A stretch of DNA of 64,000 bases from Crateriforma conspicua (GTDB lineage Bacteria; Planctomycetota; Planctomycetia; Pirellulales; Pirellulaceae): contig NZ_CP036319.1 in the NCBI RefSeq assembly GCF_007752935.1, forward strand, positions 5,436,501-5,500,500. Direction: 5' to 3'. A model generated the notes under the pieces. That model was not told the origin of the DNA, did no database searches, and saw only the letters and a program-made list of their open reading frames with translations. Both the position numbers and the translations under genes were made by a program. This document shows, piece by piece, positions 54,603 through 62,934 of this stretch (position 1 is the stretch's first letter; each line of letters starts with the position of its first letter).

Positions 54603-56327
54603 CTAACGTTGCGGCGCAGGGGTCGGTGTCGGCCCCTTGGCCCATTTCAAAAAGGCGTCCACAAAGGCTTCAACCGTGACGCCATAAGCGCCTTGAAAGC
54701 CGGATTCGAACGGCTGGCCCGCGTTCATCTGCCGAATCATCGTTTGGAATCCACGGCGTCGCGGCGGTGCCATCATCGCACCGGCCACCGCGATCGATAA
54801 CGCATCAACCTGCTGGGCGGGCAGACGTTGTTGCAACAAGTCCCCCGCATTCTTGGCGGCAATCGCTGCGTCGCGTTGGGCGGCCAACAATCGACTGCGG
54901 CTGTCACGGTCCAGTTTTCGAACACGGTCGTTGGCGATCGATTCGCCCACACCGCCAGCCAGCCACTCCGGCACGTCGGCGGCCCGCGTGGCCATCGCCA
55001 TGGAAAACAGCGGCCCGGCCAAGCGGCTTCGCAGACCTTCATCATCCAAATCCGGCGTCACCACCAACGACGCGTACGCCAGAATGGCGTCGGAGCGAAA
55101 GTGAGAAACCCACTGGGCGGGAATGCTGCGCTGTTCGACCATCTTGGAAAACTCCGCGTACTCGTAGGGCCGCGGAAAAACAAACAACGTCGCGCGGCCA
55201 CGAAAGTATTCGCCTTTATCCGCCCCGGAAACCGCTGGAATTACCGAACGCACGACTTTCATCTGACCATCGGCCAACTTCCCGATTTCCTGCAACCGCC
55301 TTTCGGTCATCGGGCCGATGACCATAAAGTAGTCCGATTCCACCATCGCCACGCCATCGGGTGCAACCATCCGTATGGACTCTTGGGCGTGTTGTCGCCT
55401 TCGTTCGTTCCGTTGGTCGGTAGTCGCCGATGATGCCCAAGCCTGCATCGATGCCGTCTTTAAATCTTGGCCGGGACGAATCGCGTCGTCCTTGGCACCT
55501 TGGTCGATCCAGCGACTGATCAACTGAATCGAATCTTCGGGAACGCGTGGTCGTCCACCGGGCGGCATCAAATCACCGCCTTCGCCACGCATCCGCAACA
55601 CCAAACCACTCTCATCGCCGCTGCCGGCGATCACCGTGTCGCCTTCATCGCCCCCACGCATCAATCCGGCAAAGGTATTCATATTCAACCCGCCGCGCAC
55701 CTGACCGCCGCCGACATGACAACCACCGCAGTGTTCGATCAAAACGGGGGCCACGTCACGAACAAAGGACACCGTGTCGGATTCACCTTCGGCGTCGCCC
55801 GTCGCGGAATCACCGGTGCTGCTGGCCATGGCCGGTACGTCGCCGGACGTCGCCATCGCTTCCATCTCTTTTTTTGGCAACGATGACGCCAGCGAAGCGT
55901 CGGGGTCCAATTCCGCCCCCGGCAACATGACGACCTCCGGTGCAACCCCCGGTTCTTCTTGCCACCATGCTGTACCATCATCAATGCGAATCGGTGGTAC
56001 CCGGACGCCTTCCAATTGCAGCATGACGTGTGCGTTTCGCATGCGAGACAACAAATCCGATTCCTGTTCCAGCACCGCTTCGCGCCGGGCGGGTTCCGTT
56101 TTGGCAAGTGTCGCCTGCAGGGTGGACGAGGCGGTCACCAATGCTTGACCGGCAGCGACGTATTCACGGTTCCGATAGGCCACCGCGGCCTTTGCCAATT
56201 GGTCCTTGGCCGTCGCTAACCCCTCGGGTGCAGACTGGGCGGTGGCATCACCGGCGAAACAAAAAACGACCAGGCATGCCAAAATGCAACGGGTCCCAGA
56301 CTGTGATGTGATCCGTAAAATCGTCAT
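54603..56327 (-). CDS. Exported c-type cytochrome fused to a degenerate gluzincin-like domain
   Basis: A 574-residue exported protein. A signal peptide (MTILRITSQSGTRC ... GDATAQS) is followed by a helical region. A planctomycete-type cytochrome c domain comes next (about 210-310: FVRDVAPVLIEHCGGCHVGG with CxxCH, then LMPPGGRPRVPEDSIQLISR with the axial Met). The C-terminal half resembles the gluzincin peptidase plan (RLAGPLFSMAMATRAADVPE then WLAGGVGESIA), but the expected HExxH is missing. Heme attachment is predicted from CxxCH. The start at 56327 is set by the signal peptide. Confidence 0.82.
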   Translation of the reverse strand: MTILRITSQSGTRCILACLVVFCFAGDATAQSAPEGLATAKDQLAKAAVAYRNREYVAAGQALVTASSTLQATLAKTEPARREAVLEQESDLLSRMRNAHVMLQLEGVRVPPIRIDDGTAWWQEEPGVAPEVVMLPGAELDPDASLASSLPKKEMEAMATSGDVPAMASSTGDSATGDAEGESDTVSFVRDVAPVLIEHCGGCHVGGGQVRGGLNMNTFAGLMRGGDEGDTVIAGSGDESGLVLRMRGEGGDLMPPGGRPRVPEDSIQLISRWIDQGAKDDAIRPGQDLKTASMQAWASSATTDQRNERRRQHAQESIRMVAPDGVAMVESDYFMVIGPMTERRLQEIGKLADGQMKVVRSVIPAVSGADKGEYFRGRATLFVFPRPYEYAEFSKMVEQRSIPAQWVSHFRSDAILAYASLVVTPDLDDEGLRSRLAGPLFSMAMATRAADVPEWLAGGVGESIANDRVRKLDRDSRSRLLAAQRDAAIAAKNAGDLLQQRLPAQQVDALSIAVAGAMMAPPRRRGFQTMIRQMNAGQPFESGFQGAYGVTVEAFVDAFLKWAKGPTPTPAPQR

Positions 56328-56674
56328 GAACCACGTTCGAATAATCACGAGAAGCGGACGAAAACTGCAGTTTGTAACGCGAACCGATTCTAATTGTGCT
56401 CGACCGAGCCCGTCGAATCCGAACCAGCCCCCCAATCTCCCGATCTTTGTCGGCGTTTCGCCCCACGGCGGATGCAGCGGAAAATCTGCCGGATTTTCCA
56501 GTTGCAAATCGAATCCTAATCGTTTCGCCATCACTACGAGCAAGATTGATTCGGTCGCAACGAATGTCCGTCAAGGCGTTGACGATACAACACGCTGCTC
56601 CGGCCACTCCTTCGATCAACGCCACCGACCGGCGAGGTCAGCTGAAATCAATACACCAGCCCCCCGAAGCGATC
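56328..56674. other. 347-bp divergent spacer
   Basis: It separates the cytochrome gene (minus) and the first PH-domain gene (plus). The frame of the latter is open back to 56396 without a recognisable domain. No other gene is seen. Confidence 0.35.
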
Positions 56675-57232
56675 ATGACCGATGACCATCGCGTCCGGCA
56701 ACACACCATTGCCCCAAGGGTGCTGTCGGTCTGGCGAATGACGTTCGGCCTATTCGGTGGACCGGTGATCGTCGTCCTTGCACTCGTCGCCGCCTTGCTG
56801 GCTTGGTCACATGATTCAGTGCTGGTCCGGGGGGTGATCGCTGCGGGATCGATCGTCGTGATGGCGACACTGGCTGTTGGCCTGGGTCCAGGCTTGGCAC
56901 TGATCCAACGATCATGGTCGTATCGCTGGACCGACGACGTGTTTGAATTGGGGCATGGTGTGATCTGGCGACAATCGGTGTCCATTCCCATTTCGCGATT
57001 ACAACATGTTGATATCCATCGCGGCCCGCTTGAACGGCGGGCCGGCCTGGCCACCTTGGAATTGCACACCGCGGGAACACGCCACGCCAGTCACCGTCTG
57101 CCCGGTTTGGAACATGCCGATGCGATCCAGTTGCGAGATGAATTGTTGAAACGGATACGTCATCAAACAGAACGGTCCCATGAATCGGGACGGCCTCATC
57201 AATCGGAATGGCCCAGTGACGACGACACCTGA
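56675..57232 (+). CDS. Membrane PH-domain protein (YdbS-like)
   Basis: A 185-residue membrane protein with two transmembrane helices (FGLFGGPVIVVLALVAALLA and VRGVIAAGSIVVMATLAVGL) followed by a bacterial PH (bPH2, DUF304) domain: YRWTDDVFELGHGVIWRQSV, SIPISRLQHVDIHRGPLERR and AGLATLELHTAG. YdbS/YdbT proteins are paired in many bacteria and influence antimicrobial-peptide resistance in Bacillus. The last 50 bp overlap the next gene, a YdbT-like protein, so this pair is an operon. Confidence 0.9.
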   Translation: MTDDHRVRQHTIAPRVLSVWRMTFGLFGGPVIVVLALVAALLAWSHDSVLVRGVIAAGSIVVMATLAVGLGPGLALIQRSWSYRWTDDVFELGHGVIWRQSVSIPISRLQHVDIHRGPLERRAGLATLELHTAGTRHASHRLPGLEHADAIQLRDELLKRIRHQTERSHESGRPHQSEWPSDDDT

Positions 57233-58844
57233 CGCCGTTTCCGGCACGAATGATCCACCGCCGGTCATGGCGGCAAAGGCTCAAGCCGATGGATCCCTGC
57301 GGTTGCACAACGCAACACTGTGGTTGCCCGTCTTAGAAAACCTTCGACGTTCGCTGGTTCCGCTGGCGGTCGGATGCCTGGTCATGACGCCGCCCGTTGC
57401 GATCGGATTCTATGCTTTGTTTTTCGTGGCGCCCGTTGTTCTGTACTTCACGATCCGTTACCTCACGCTAACGTATCAAATCCGCCAAGACGCCTTGGTG
57501 ATCCACACGGGCTGGCTGGCACGACGCGAACGACGCATTCCTTGGGACCGAGTCCAGGAAGCCAAACAAGAACAAAGTCTGTTCGGTAAGCCTTTGGGTT
57601 TGACTCATTTGACGCTAAAGACCGCGGGCAGCGATGACGAAGAAGCCGCGTTGAACGTCATCACGTCCAAGCAAGCCGATGAAATCCGCCACCACATCGT
57701 TTCCGGACAGTCGCTTGCACCGGAGAACCAGCCCGCCGCAAGCGTTGCCGACCCAGCAATCACGAGCCACTCGGATTTTGACCAATCCTTGACCACCAAA
57801 GAACTATTCCTTGGCGGTTTGACATCGCAGTTGATTGCGGGGATTTTCGGTGTGATGGGTGCCATCGCCTATTTCCAGCTTTCCTGGGGTGGCCCGTTTG
57901 ACTGGCTGGGCGGGCCAATGGACTGGCTGGAACATGTACCGGCACCGCCGTGGGTCGCGCCCATGGAACAGGCCACCGAAACATTGCGTTCGCAAGTGCC
58001 CAGCCTTGGTCCGCTTGACGTCCTGATCGACTTGGTGCTGTCGGAGACCATGTTCAAGAGCGTCACGTTGGCGGTCCTGTCAATGATCGCGGCGACCATC
58101 GCGTTTGTCATTCGATACCATGCGTACGAAATTCGCCGCAGCGACGACCGGTTGGTCGTCGCGCACGGGCTGCTGACGCGGCAGGAAAGCAGCCTTTCGC
58201 GTCGCCGGATTCAATCATTAAAGCTGGAAGAAAGCCCACTGCGTCGCTGGGCCGGACTGGCGTCAATCCGGGTCGATAATGCGGGCGACCATCGCGAAGT
58301 CGACGAGAACAAAAAACGCAGTCTGCTGGTCCCAGCCGCCGAGCGAAACAAAGCAATCGAAATCGCCGAACAGGTCATTGGAGAATTTCCGATCGACCAG
58401 CCCGGGTGGCAAAAAGTGTCCTCCAAAGCCATCGGCCGCGGAACACGTTTGGGATGCCTGATCTATGCCGCCGTCCTGGCGCAAATTGCCTCCTGGTCGC
58501 TAATCCTGGCCGTCGCTCTGTCACCAGGCTTCGCACTGGTCTACCTATGCAATCGCCAGTGGTATCGGCACACCGGATACCGCATCAGTGACCATAGTGT
58601 GATGTATCGCAAAGGCTGGATCAGCCGAGCGACCTTGGGCCTGCCGATCGAAAACATCCAGAATCTGCGAATCAGTCAATCGCCGCTGGATCGTCGCCTA
58701 GGCTTGGCCACGCTGTCGATCGATACGGCGGGTCAATCAAACACCGGTGGCGGACCGGTGATCCAAAACTTGACGTTGCTAACAGCCGTCCGATTGCGAC
58801 GCCGACTGGCCAAGCGGATCGCCGACCAGCCGTTTCGCTGGTGA
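57180..58844 (+). CDS. Membrane protein with tandem PH domains (YdbT-like)
   Basis: A membrane protein of up to 554 residues with three bPH2-type modules, each near a hydrophobic pair: IRQDALVIHTGWLARRERRI/PWDRVQEAKQ (first), RRSDDRLVVAHGLLTRQESS/SLSRRRIQSLKLEESPLRRW (second) and RISDHSVMYRKGWISRATLG/PIENIQNLRISQSPLDRR (third). This matches the YdbT half of the YdbS-YdbT pair. The start is uncertain: ATG at 57180 overlaps the upstream gene by 53 bp; GTG at 57216 and ATG at 57267 are alternatives. Confidence 0.9.
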   Translation: MNRDGLINRNGPVTTTPDAVSGTNDPPPVMAAKAQADGSLRLHNATLWLPVLENLRRSLVPLAVGCLVMTPPVAIGFYALFFVAPVVLYFTIRYLTLTYQIRQDALVIHTGWLARRERRIPWDRVQEAKQEQSLFGKPLGLTHLTLKTAGSDDEEAALNVITSKQADEIRHHIVSGQSLAPENQPAASVADPAITSHSDFDQSLTTKELFLGGLTSQLIAGIFGVMGAIAYFQLSWGGPFDWLGGPMDWLEHVPAPPWVAPMEQATETLRSQVPSLGPLDVLIDLVLSETMFKSVTLAVLSMIAATIAFVIRYHAYEIRRSDDRLVVAHGLLTRQESSLSRRRIQSLKLEESPLRRWAGLASIRVDNAGDHREVDENKKRSLLVPAAERNKAIEIAEQVIGEFPIDQPGWQKVSSKAIGRGTRLGCLIYAAVLAQIASWSLILAVALSPGFALVYLCNRQWYRHTGYRISDHSVMYRKGWISRATLGLPIENIQNLRISQSPLDRRLGLATLSIDTAGQSNTGGGPVIQNLTLLTAVRLRRRLAKRIADQPFRW

Positions 58845-58905
58845 CCATTTTTCAAACCGGACACCAACTTTTCAAGCAACGGAACGTCGCATATCAGCGT
58901 TGGCA

Positions 58906-59889
58906 TCAGGTGGCATAGCCGCGAGGATGATCGCGGTGCCACGCCCAAGCAGTTTCAACGATTGATTTGGCGTCGTTGTACTTGGGTTCCCATCCCAACA
59001 CTTGGCGCGCCATCGACGCATCGGCGACCAATTCGGGCGGATCCCCGGCGCGACGTTCGCCCATTTTTTCCGGAATCGGATGTCCGGTGACTTCGCGACA
59101 CGCCTCGACAATTTCACGGACGCTTGTGCCCTTGCCGGTCCCCAGATTGACACAAATGCCCTTGCCGGGCTCCAGTTTTTCCAGCGCTTTCAGGTGGGCG
59201 TCTCCAAGATCATTGACGTGGATGTAGTCGCGGATGCACGTTCCATCGGGCGTCGGATAGTCGTCGCCAAAGATGGTGATGAATTCACGCTGCCCCAATG
59301 CCACCTGCAAGACGATCGGAATGATGTGCGATTCCGGATCGTGATCTTCGCCAATCGTTCCGTCGGGCCGCGCGCCGGCGGCATTGAAATACCGCAGCGC
59401 GGCGTAGGCAAACCCGTAGGCAGCGGCGTAATCGGCCAGGGCTTTTTCGATCACCAGCTTGGTGAAGCCGTAAGGGTTGATCGGATTTTGGGGCGTCGTT
59501 TCGGGGATCGGGATCGTGTCGGGCTCACCGTAAGTCGCCGTCGTGCTGCTGAAGACGATCTTCTTCACATCGGCTTCGCGCATCGCTTCCAAGAGTTCCA
59601 ACGCCGCGATCACGTTGTTGCGGTAATACAGCGCCGGATCGTTGACAGATTCATTGACCAGCGCGAACGCGGCGAAGTGCATGACCGCATCGATATGCTT
59701 GTCCTTCAATACTTGGACCAGCTTGGCACGATCGGCCACATCACCTTCGACCAACATGCCTGCGGGGACCGCTTCGCTGTGTCCACGTGACAAATTGTCG
59801 TAAACCACCACTTGGTGCCCGGCGTCTAGCAGCAGACGGACCGCGTGCGAACCGATATAGCCGGCGCCACCGACAACCAAAACGTTCAT
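58906..59889 (-). CDS. galE: UDP-glucose 4-epimerase
   Basis: A 327-residue SDR-family epimerase converting UDP-glucose and UDP-galactose. The NAD-binding loop VLVVGGAGYIGSHAVRLLLD is at residue 3, the active-site elements are FSSTTATYGEPDTIPIPETT and NPYGFTKLVIEKALADY (Tyr and Lys), and GTCIRDYIHVNDLGDAH is typical of GalE. Start ATG 59889. It is divergent from the recombinase gene and stands alone; use in envelope polysaccharide synthesis is inferred. Confidence 0.96.
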   Translation of the reverse strand: MNVLVVGGAGYIGSHAVRLLLDAGHQVVVYDNLSRGHSEAVPAGMLVEGDVADRAKLVQVLKDKHIDAVMHFAAFALVNESVNDPALYYRNNVIAALELLEAMREADVKKIVFSSTTATYGEPDTIPIPETTPQNPINPYGFTKLVIEKALADYAAAYGFAYAALRYFNAAGARPDGTIGEDHDPESHIIPIVLQVALGQREFITIFGDDYPTPDGTCIRDYIHVNDLGDAHLKALEKLEPGKGICVNLGTGKGTSVREIVEACREVTGHPIPEKMGERRAGDPPELVADASMARQVLGWEPKYNDAKSIVETAWAWHRDHPRGYAT

Positions 59890-60034
59890 TGATTCGACCC
59901 GATGTTCGTTCGAGTAAGAAAAGGACTGGCCGCGGATCGATACCAGACGAAGCCGCGGTGGATCGCCATCCATCATCCCGCATCCGCCGGCTTTCGCTAA
60001 GGGGACACCACCGCAATACCAAGCGGAAACGCTA

Positions 60035-60988
60035 TTGAGTCGACGATTAACCAAACTGCAGATGCTTCGCCAGGGCGAAGCCCCGAAACCGGCGTCCCCC
60101 GCACAGGACACGGTATGCGGCGATTTTTTGGACTATCTGAAGGGCGAATGCCACCTGGCGGCCAACACGATCGACGCCTACGGACGCGACATTCGACTGT
60201 TCCTGCAGTGGTTGGGCGGTAAAGACCTGCGGAAAGTACGGGTCGGCCAGCTTTCCGATTTCATGGGCCACCTGCGTGACAAAGGCCAGGCGCCTTCATC
60301 GATCGCGCGAACCGTGGTCGCCGTCCGGACGTTTTTCCGCTACCTACAGCTCGAAGGCCGCGTCACCGATAACCCGGCCGAATTGCTGTCCACCCAGAAA
60401 ATGTGGCAGCGGGTCCCCGGCGTCCTGTCGATTCGTGAAGTCGACGATTTCCTGCGGTCGCCGCGAAAAACGGACACGTTCTGGCAACGTGATCGTGCGA
60501 TCTTGGAAGTCCTGTACGCGACCGGATGTCGAGCCAGCGAAGTTTGTTCGCTGCGTGTTCGTGACATGTCGCTGAAAGAACGCCACATCAAGGCGCACGG
60601 AAAAGGCGGCAAGCAACGCATGGTGCCCATCGGTTCGCGTGCGATTCAGGCCATTGAACTGTATCTCGAACAACTGCGGGGCAAGTTGGCGGCGAAATCT
60701 CCGCACCCGCCCGAAGCCTTGTTCTTGTCACGCGGCGGCCGACCGCTGGATCGCATCCAGCTTTGGCGTCTTGTCAAGCTGTACGCACGCCGCGTCGGGA
60801 TTGATCCCAAAATCAGCCCGCACAGTCTGCGGCACAGCTTTGCCACGCACATGCTGGCCGGCGGCGCGGACCTGCGTCAGGTCCAAGAACTGCTTGGACA
60901 CGCCAGTATCCAAACGACACAGATTTACACCCATGTCGAACATTCGCGGCTGAAAAAAGTCCACCGACAATTCCATCCCCGTGCCTGA
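60035..60988 (+). CDS. xerD: XerC/XerD-type tyrosine recombinase
   Basis: A 317-residue site-specific recombinase, likely resolving chromosome dimers. The N-terminal SAM-like core-binding domain is FLDYLKGECHLAANTIDAYG. The catalytic residues are all visible: Arg in ATGCRASEVCSL, Lys in GKGGKQRMVPIG, HSLRHSFATHML, GH in LLGHASIQTTQ and the nucleophile Tyr in IYTHVEHSRL. The start is TTG at 60035 or ATG at 60059. The motif order and length fit XerD. No phage or integron context is present, so this is housekeeping rather than mobile. Confidence 0.93.
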   Translation: MSRRLTKLQMLRQGEAPKPASPAQDTVCGDFLDYLKGECHLAANTIDAYGRDIRLFLQWLGGKDLRKVRVGQLSDFMGHLRDKGQAPSSIARTVVAVRTFFRYLQLEGRVTDNPAELLSTQKMWQRVPGVLSIREVDDFLRSPRKTDTFWQRDRAILEVLYATGCRASEVCSLRVRDMSLKERHIKAHGKGGKQRMVPIGSRAIQAIELYLEQLRGKLAAKSPHPPEALFLSRGGRPLDRIQLWRLVKLYARRVGIDPKISPHSLRHSFATHMLAGGADLRQVQELLGHASIQTTQIYTHVEHSRLKKVHRQFHPRA

Positions 60989-61018
60989 CGATCCGCCTCG
61001 CTGAACCAGCGGGATCGG

Positions 61019-62689
61019 TCAGCGTGCGTCAATGATTTCCTTGCCGGCGCGGGTGATCATCTTCTTGAACGTTTCAGTGCCCAATGATTCGTCAAACACC
61101 AACACCGCACCGTCGGCCATCAACACTTGAACACCGCCGGGTTCCATTCGTTTGATTCCGGCAAGCGGAGCATCCCAGTCGATTTCGAAATCAACCGGCG
61201 CGGTCCAGGGCACGGCGTTTTCCTTGGTCACTTGGACCGCCATGATCGTGTTGCTTAAACCATCCAAACAGTCGCGAAACCGGTTCGGGCCGCCGTGCTT
61301 TTGCAACGCTTTGTCATCCACCATCGCGTGGTAAATCGTTTCGCCCGGATCCGTTTCGATATCGGGATCGCGATACACGTCGGGCATCTGGTCGATCAGT
61401 TGAATGTTGTGGGGGCTGTCCCACGGTTCGTCCAAATGAAATTGCTCGTACAACGTTTGCTGTTCCACGAAAGGCAAGACCGCGACGCGCCAACTGAGCA
61501 ACGGCTTGCCGTCTTCGTCGACGATGGCCGGCCCGGGCAACTTGCGGTAGGCGGAATGATAGTTGTGCATCGCCAATCCGATTTGTTTCAGATTGTTTGC
61601 CGTGGCAACACGACGCGCCGCATTACGTGCCGCCTGAACAGCCGGTAACAGCAATCCCGTCAGCACACCGACGGCCGCAACGGACACGCCTGATTCGGCT
61701 TCGTACAGCAATCGGTCGCCTTCACGCTGGGGCTGCATCATCGCCAGCATGCCGTCGGCCAGTCGCCTTGCGTAAGCCCGTTGTGCCTGACCGATCGGCC
61801 CATCGTCATCGACTTCGGCGTCCATTTGTTGAACAAACATGTCACGCGCATTGACGATCGCCTCGTCGACAATGTCCTGCAGTTTTTCCGCGGACCCGTC
61901 ATCGCTGGCAATCAAACGCAGTTCCGTGTGAAAGGTTGCCTGTTTGGCGGAGACGTTCAACCAGATCGCGTCTAGATAGTTTGGCACTTCAGTCAACCGC
62001 CGCATCGGTGGCGGCAAGTCTTCGCCGGCCTGCTGTGCCATCTGCATCGCGATCGGGCGCAACATCAACATGCCAATCCCGATTTCCACCGCGGGCTGGT
62101 CCGATGATTCAGTGGCGACCAAATCGGCCAGTTCACCGGTGCCGTCTTCGGCCAAAATCATCGGCTCCAGCATGGTGGGGCTGGCGATCAAAATCGTTTG
62201 CGGGTCCAACGCGTGCAGCAGGAAAGGCATCTGCCGATCCCCAAGGGCGTAGACCTGTCGCTGACCCACCATTTGCGGGTCTTCGACCGCCAGTAGTTCC
62301 GGATCAATGCCGGCGGGATCAAACGGCTGGGACAATCGAATGACGAATCCCATCGGCGGTGCGCCGCGACCGGCGGGAAAATTCAAGACGAATCGCACGT
62401 CCTGAACGCTTCTCAGATCCAGTCCCAATGCTTCTTGCGTCCAAGCCTCGGCGACCTCGATCGGCATCCACTGAAAGATCTCTGATTCCAACAGCAGCTG
62501 GGGGCGGATCCGAGCGGTGGCGATGGAGGTCGGTGGCAAGTACGCAGAATCAACTAACGAGCCGCCGGACGCACGTTCATCATCGGATTGAGCATCACAG
62601 GTGCCCCCGAACAATGCCATCAAAAGAAACGCTGCCGTGGAAGCAGCTGGCGACAGAATTCGGCAATTCGCCACGGTCGACAAACTCAT
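61019..62689 (-). CDS. Exported protein with C-terminal DUF1559 domain
   Basis: A 556-residue exported protein. An N-terminal signal segment ([20 protein letters not shown]) precedes about 290 residues of unrecognised domain. The DUF1559 domain follows (about 330-540: [74 protein letters not shown]). DUF1559 normally follows a type IV pilin-like prepilin N-terminus (GFTLVELLV); here that cleavage motif is absent and the domain sits at the C-terminus of a larger protein, though its LLPAVQAAR remnant is retained. It is convergent with the recombinase gene. Confidence 0.9.
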   Translation of the reverse strand: MSLSTVANCRILSPAASTAAFLLMALFGGTCDAQSDDERASGGSLVDSAYLPPTSIATARIRPQLLLESEIFQWMPIEVAEAWTQEALGLDLRSVQDVRFVLNFPAGRGAPPMGFVIRLSQPFDPAGIDPELLAVEDPQMVGQRQVYALGDRQMPFLLHALDPQTILIASPTMLEPMILAEDGTGELADLVATESSDQPAVEIGIGMLMLRPIAMQMAQQAGEDLPPPMRRLTEVPNYLDAIWLNVSAKQATFHTELRLIASDDGSAEKLQDIVDEAIVNARDMFVQQMDAEVDDDGPIGQAQRAYARRLADGMLAMMQPQREGDRLLYEAESGVSVAAVGVLTGLLLPAVQAARNAARRVATANNLKQIGLAMHNYHSAYRKLPGPAIVDEDGKPLLSWRVAVLPFVEQQTLYEQFHLDEPWDSPHNIQLIDQMPDVYRDPDIETDPGETIYHAMVDDKALQKHGGPNRFRDCLDGLSNTIMAVQVTKENAVPWTAPVDFEIDWDAPLAGIKRMEPGGVQVLMADGAVLVFDESLGTETFKKMITRAGKEIIDAR

Positions 62690-62934
62690 TCTACGCGTCC
62701 TTGGTTAACCGGAAGGTTTGAAAAGGCGGAACCAACGGGCGGCAAAAATCGTCGCAGCATGTGGAAAATTCCGCCACATAAACCGACAAAGATGTCTCGG
62801 ACTTTTGCCGACGTGACGTATCATAGGGGCTGCGGTCGCCGTCTGCTGATGGCGGAGCGACTTGGTGGCTTATGGACAAGTCACCGGAAAGTCGGCTTGG
62901 ATCCACCACCGCACCGTAGCCCCCCACGACGCGA

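Noticed and set aside
60035-60988. Tyrosine recombinase as a mark of a mobile element
   Set aside because: Length and motifs fit housekeeping XerD, and there are no attachment repeats, integron cassettes or phage genes around it.
60990-61017. Short hairpin cgctgaaccagcg between recombinase and DUF1559 genes
   Set aside because: The stem is only 5 bp with an outer bulged arm and no T-tract; it could help 3' end formation but does not meet terminator criteria.
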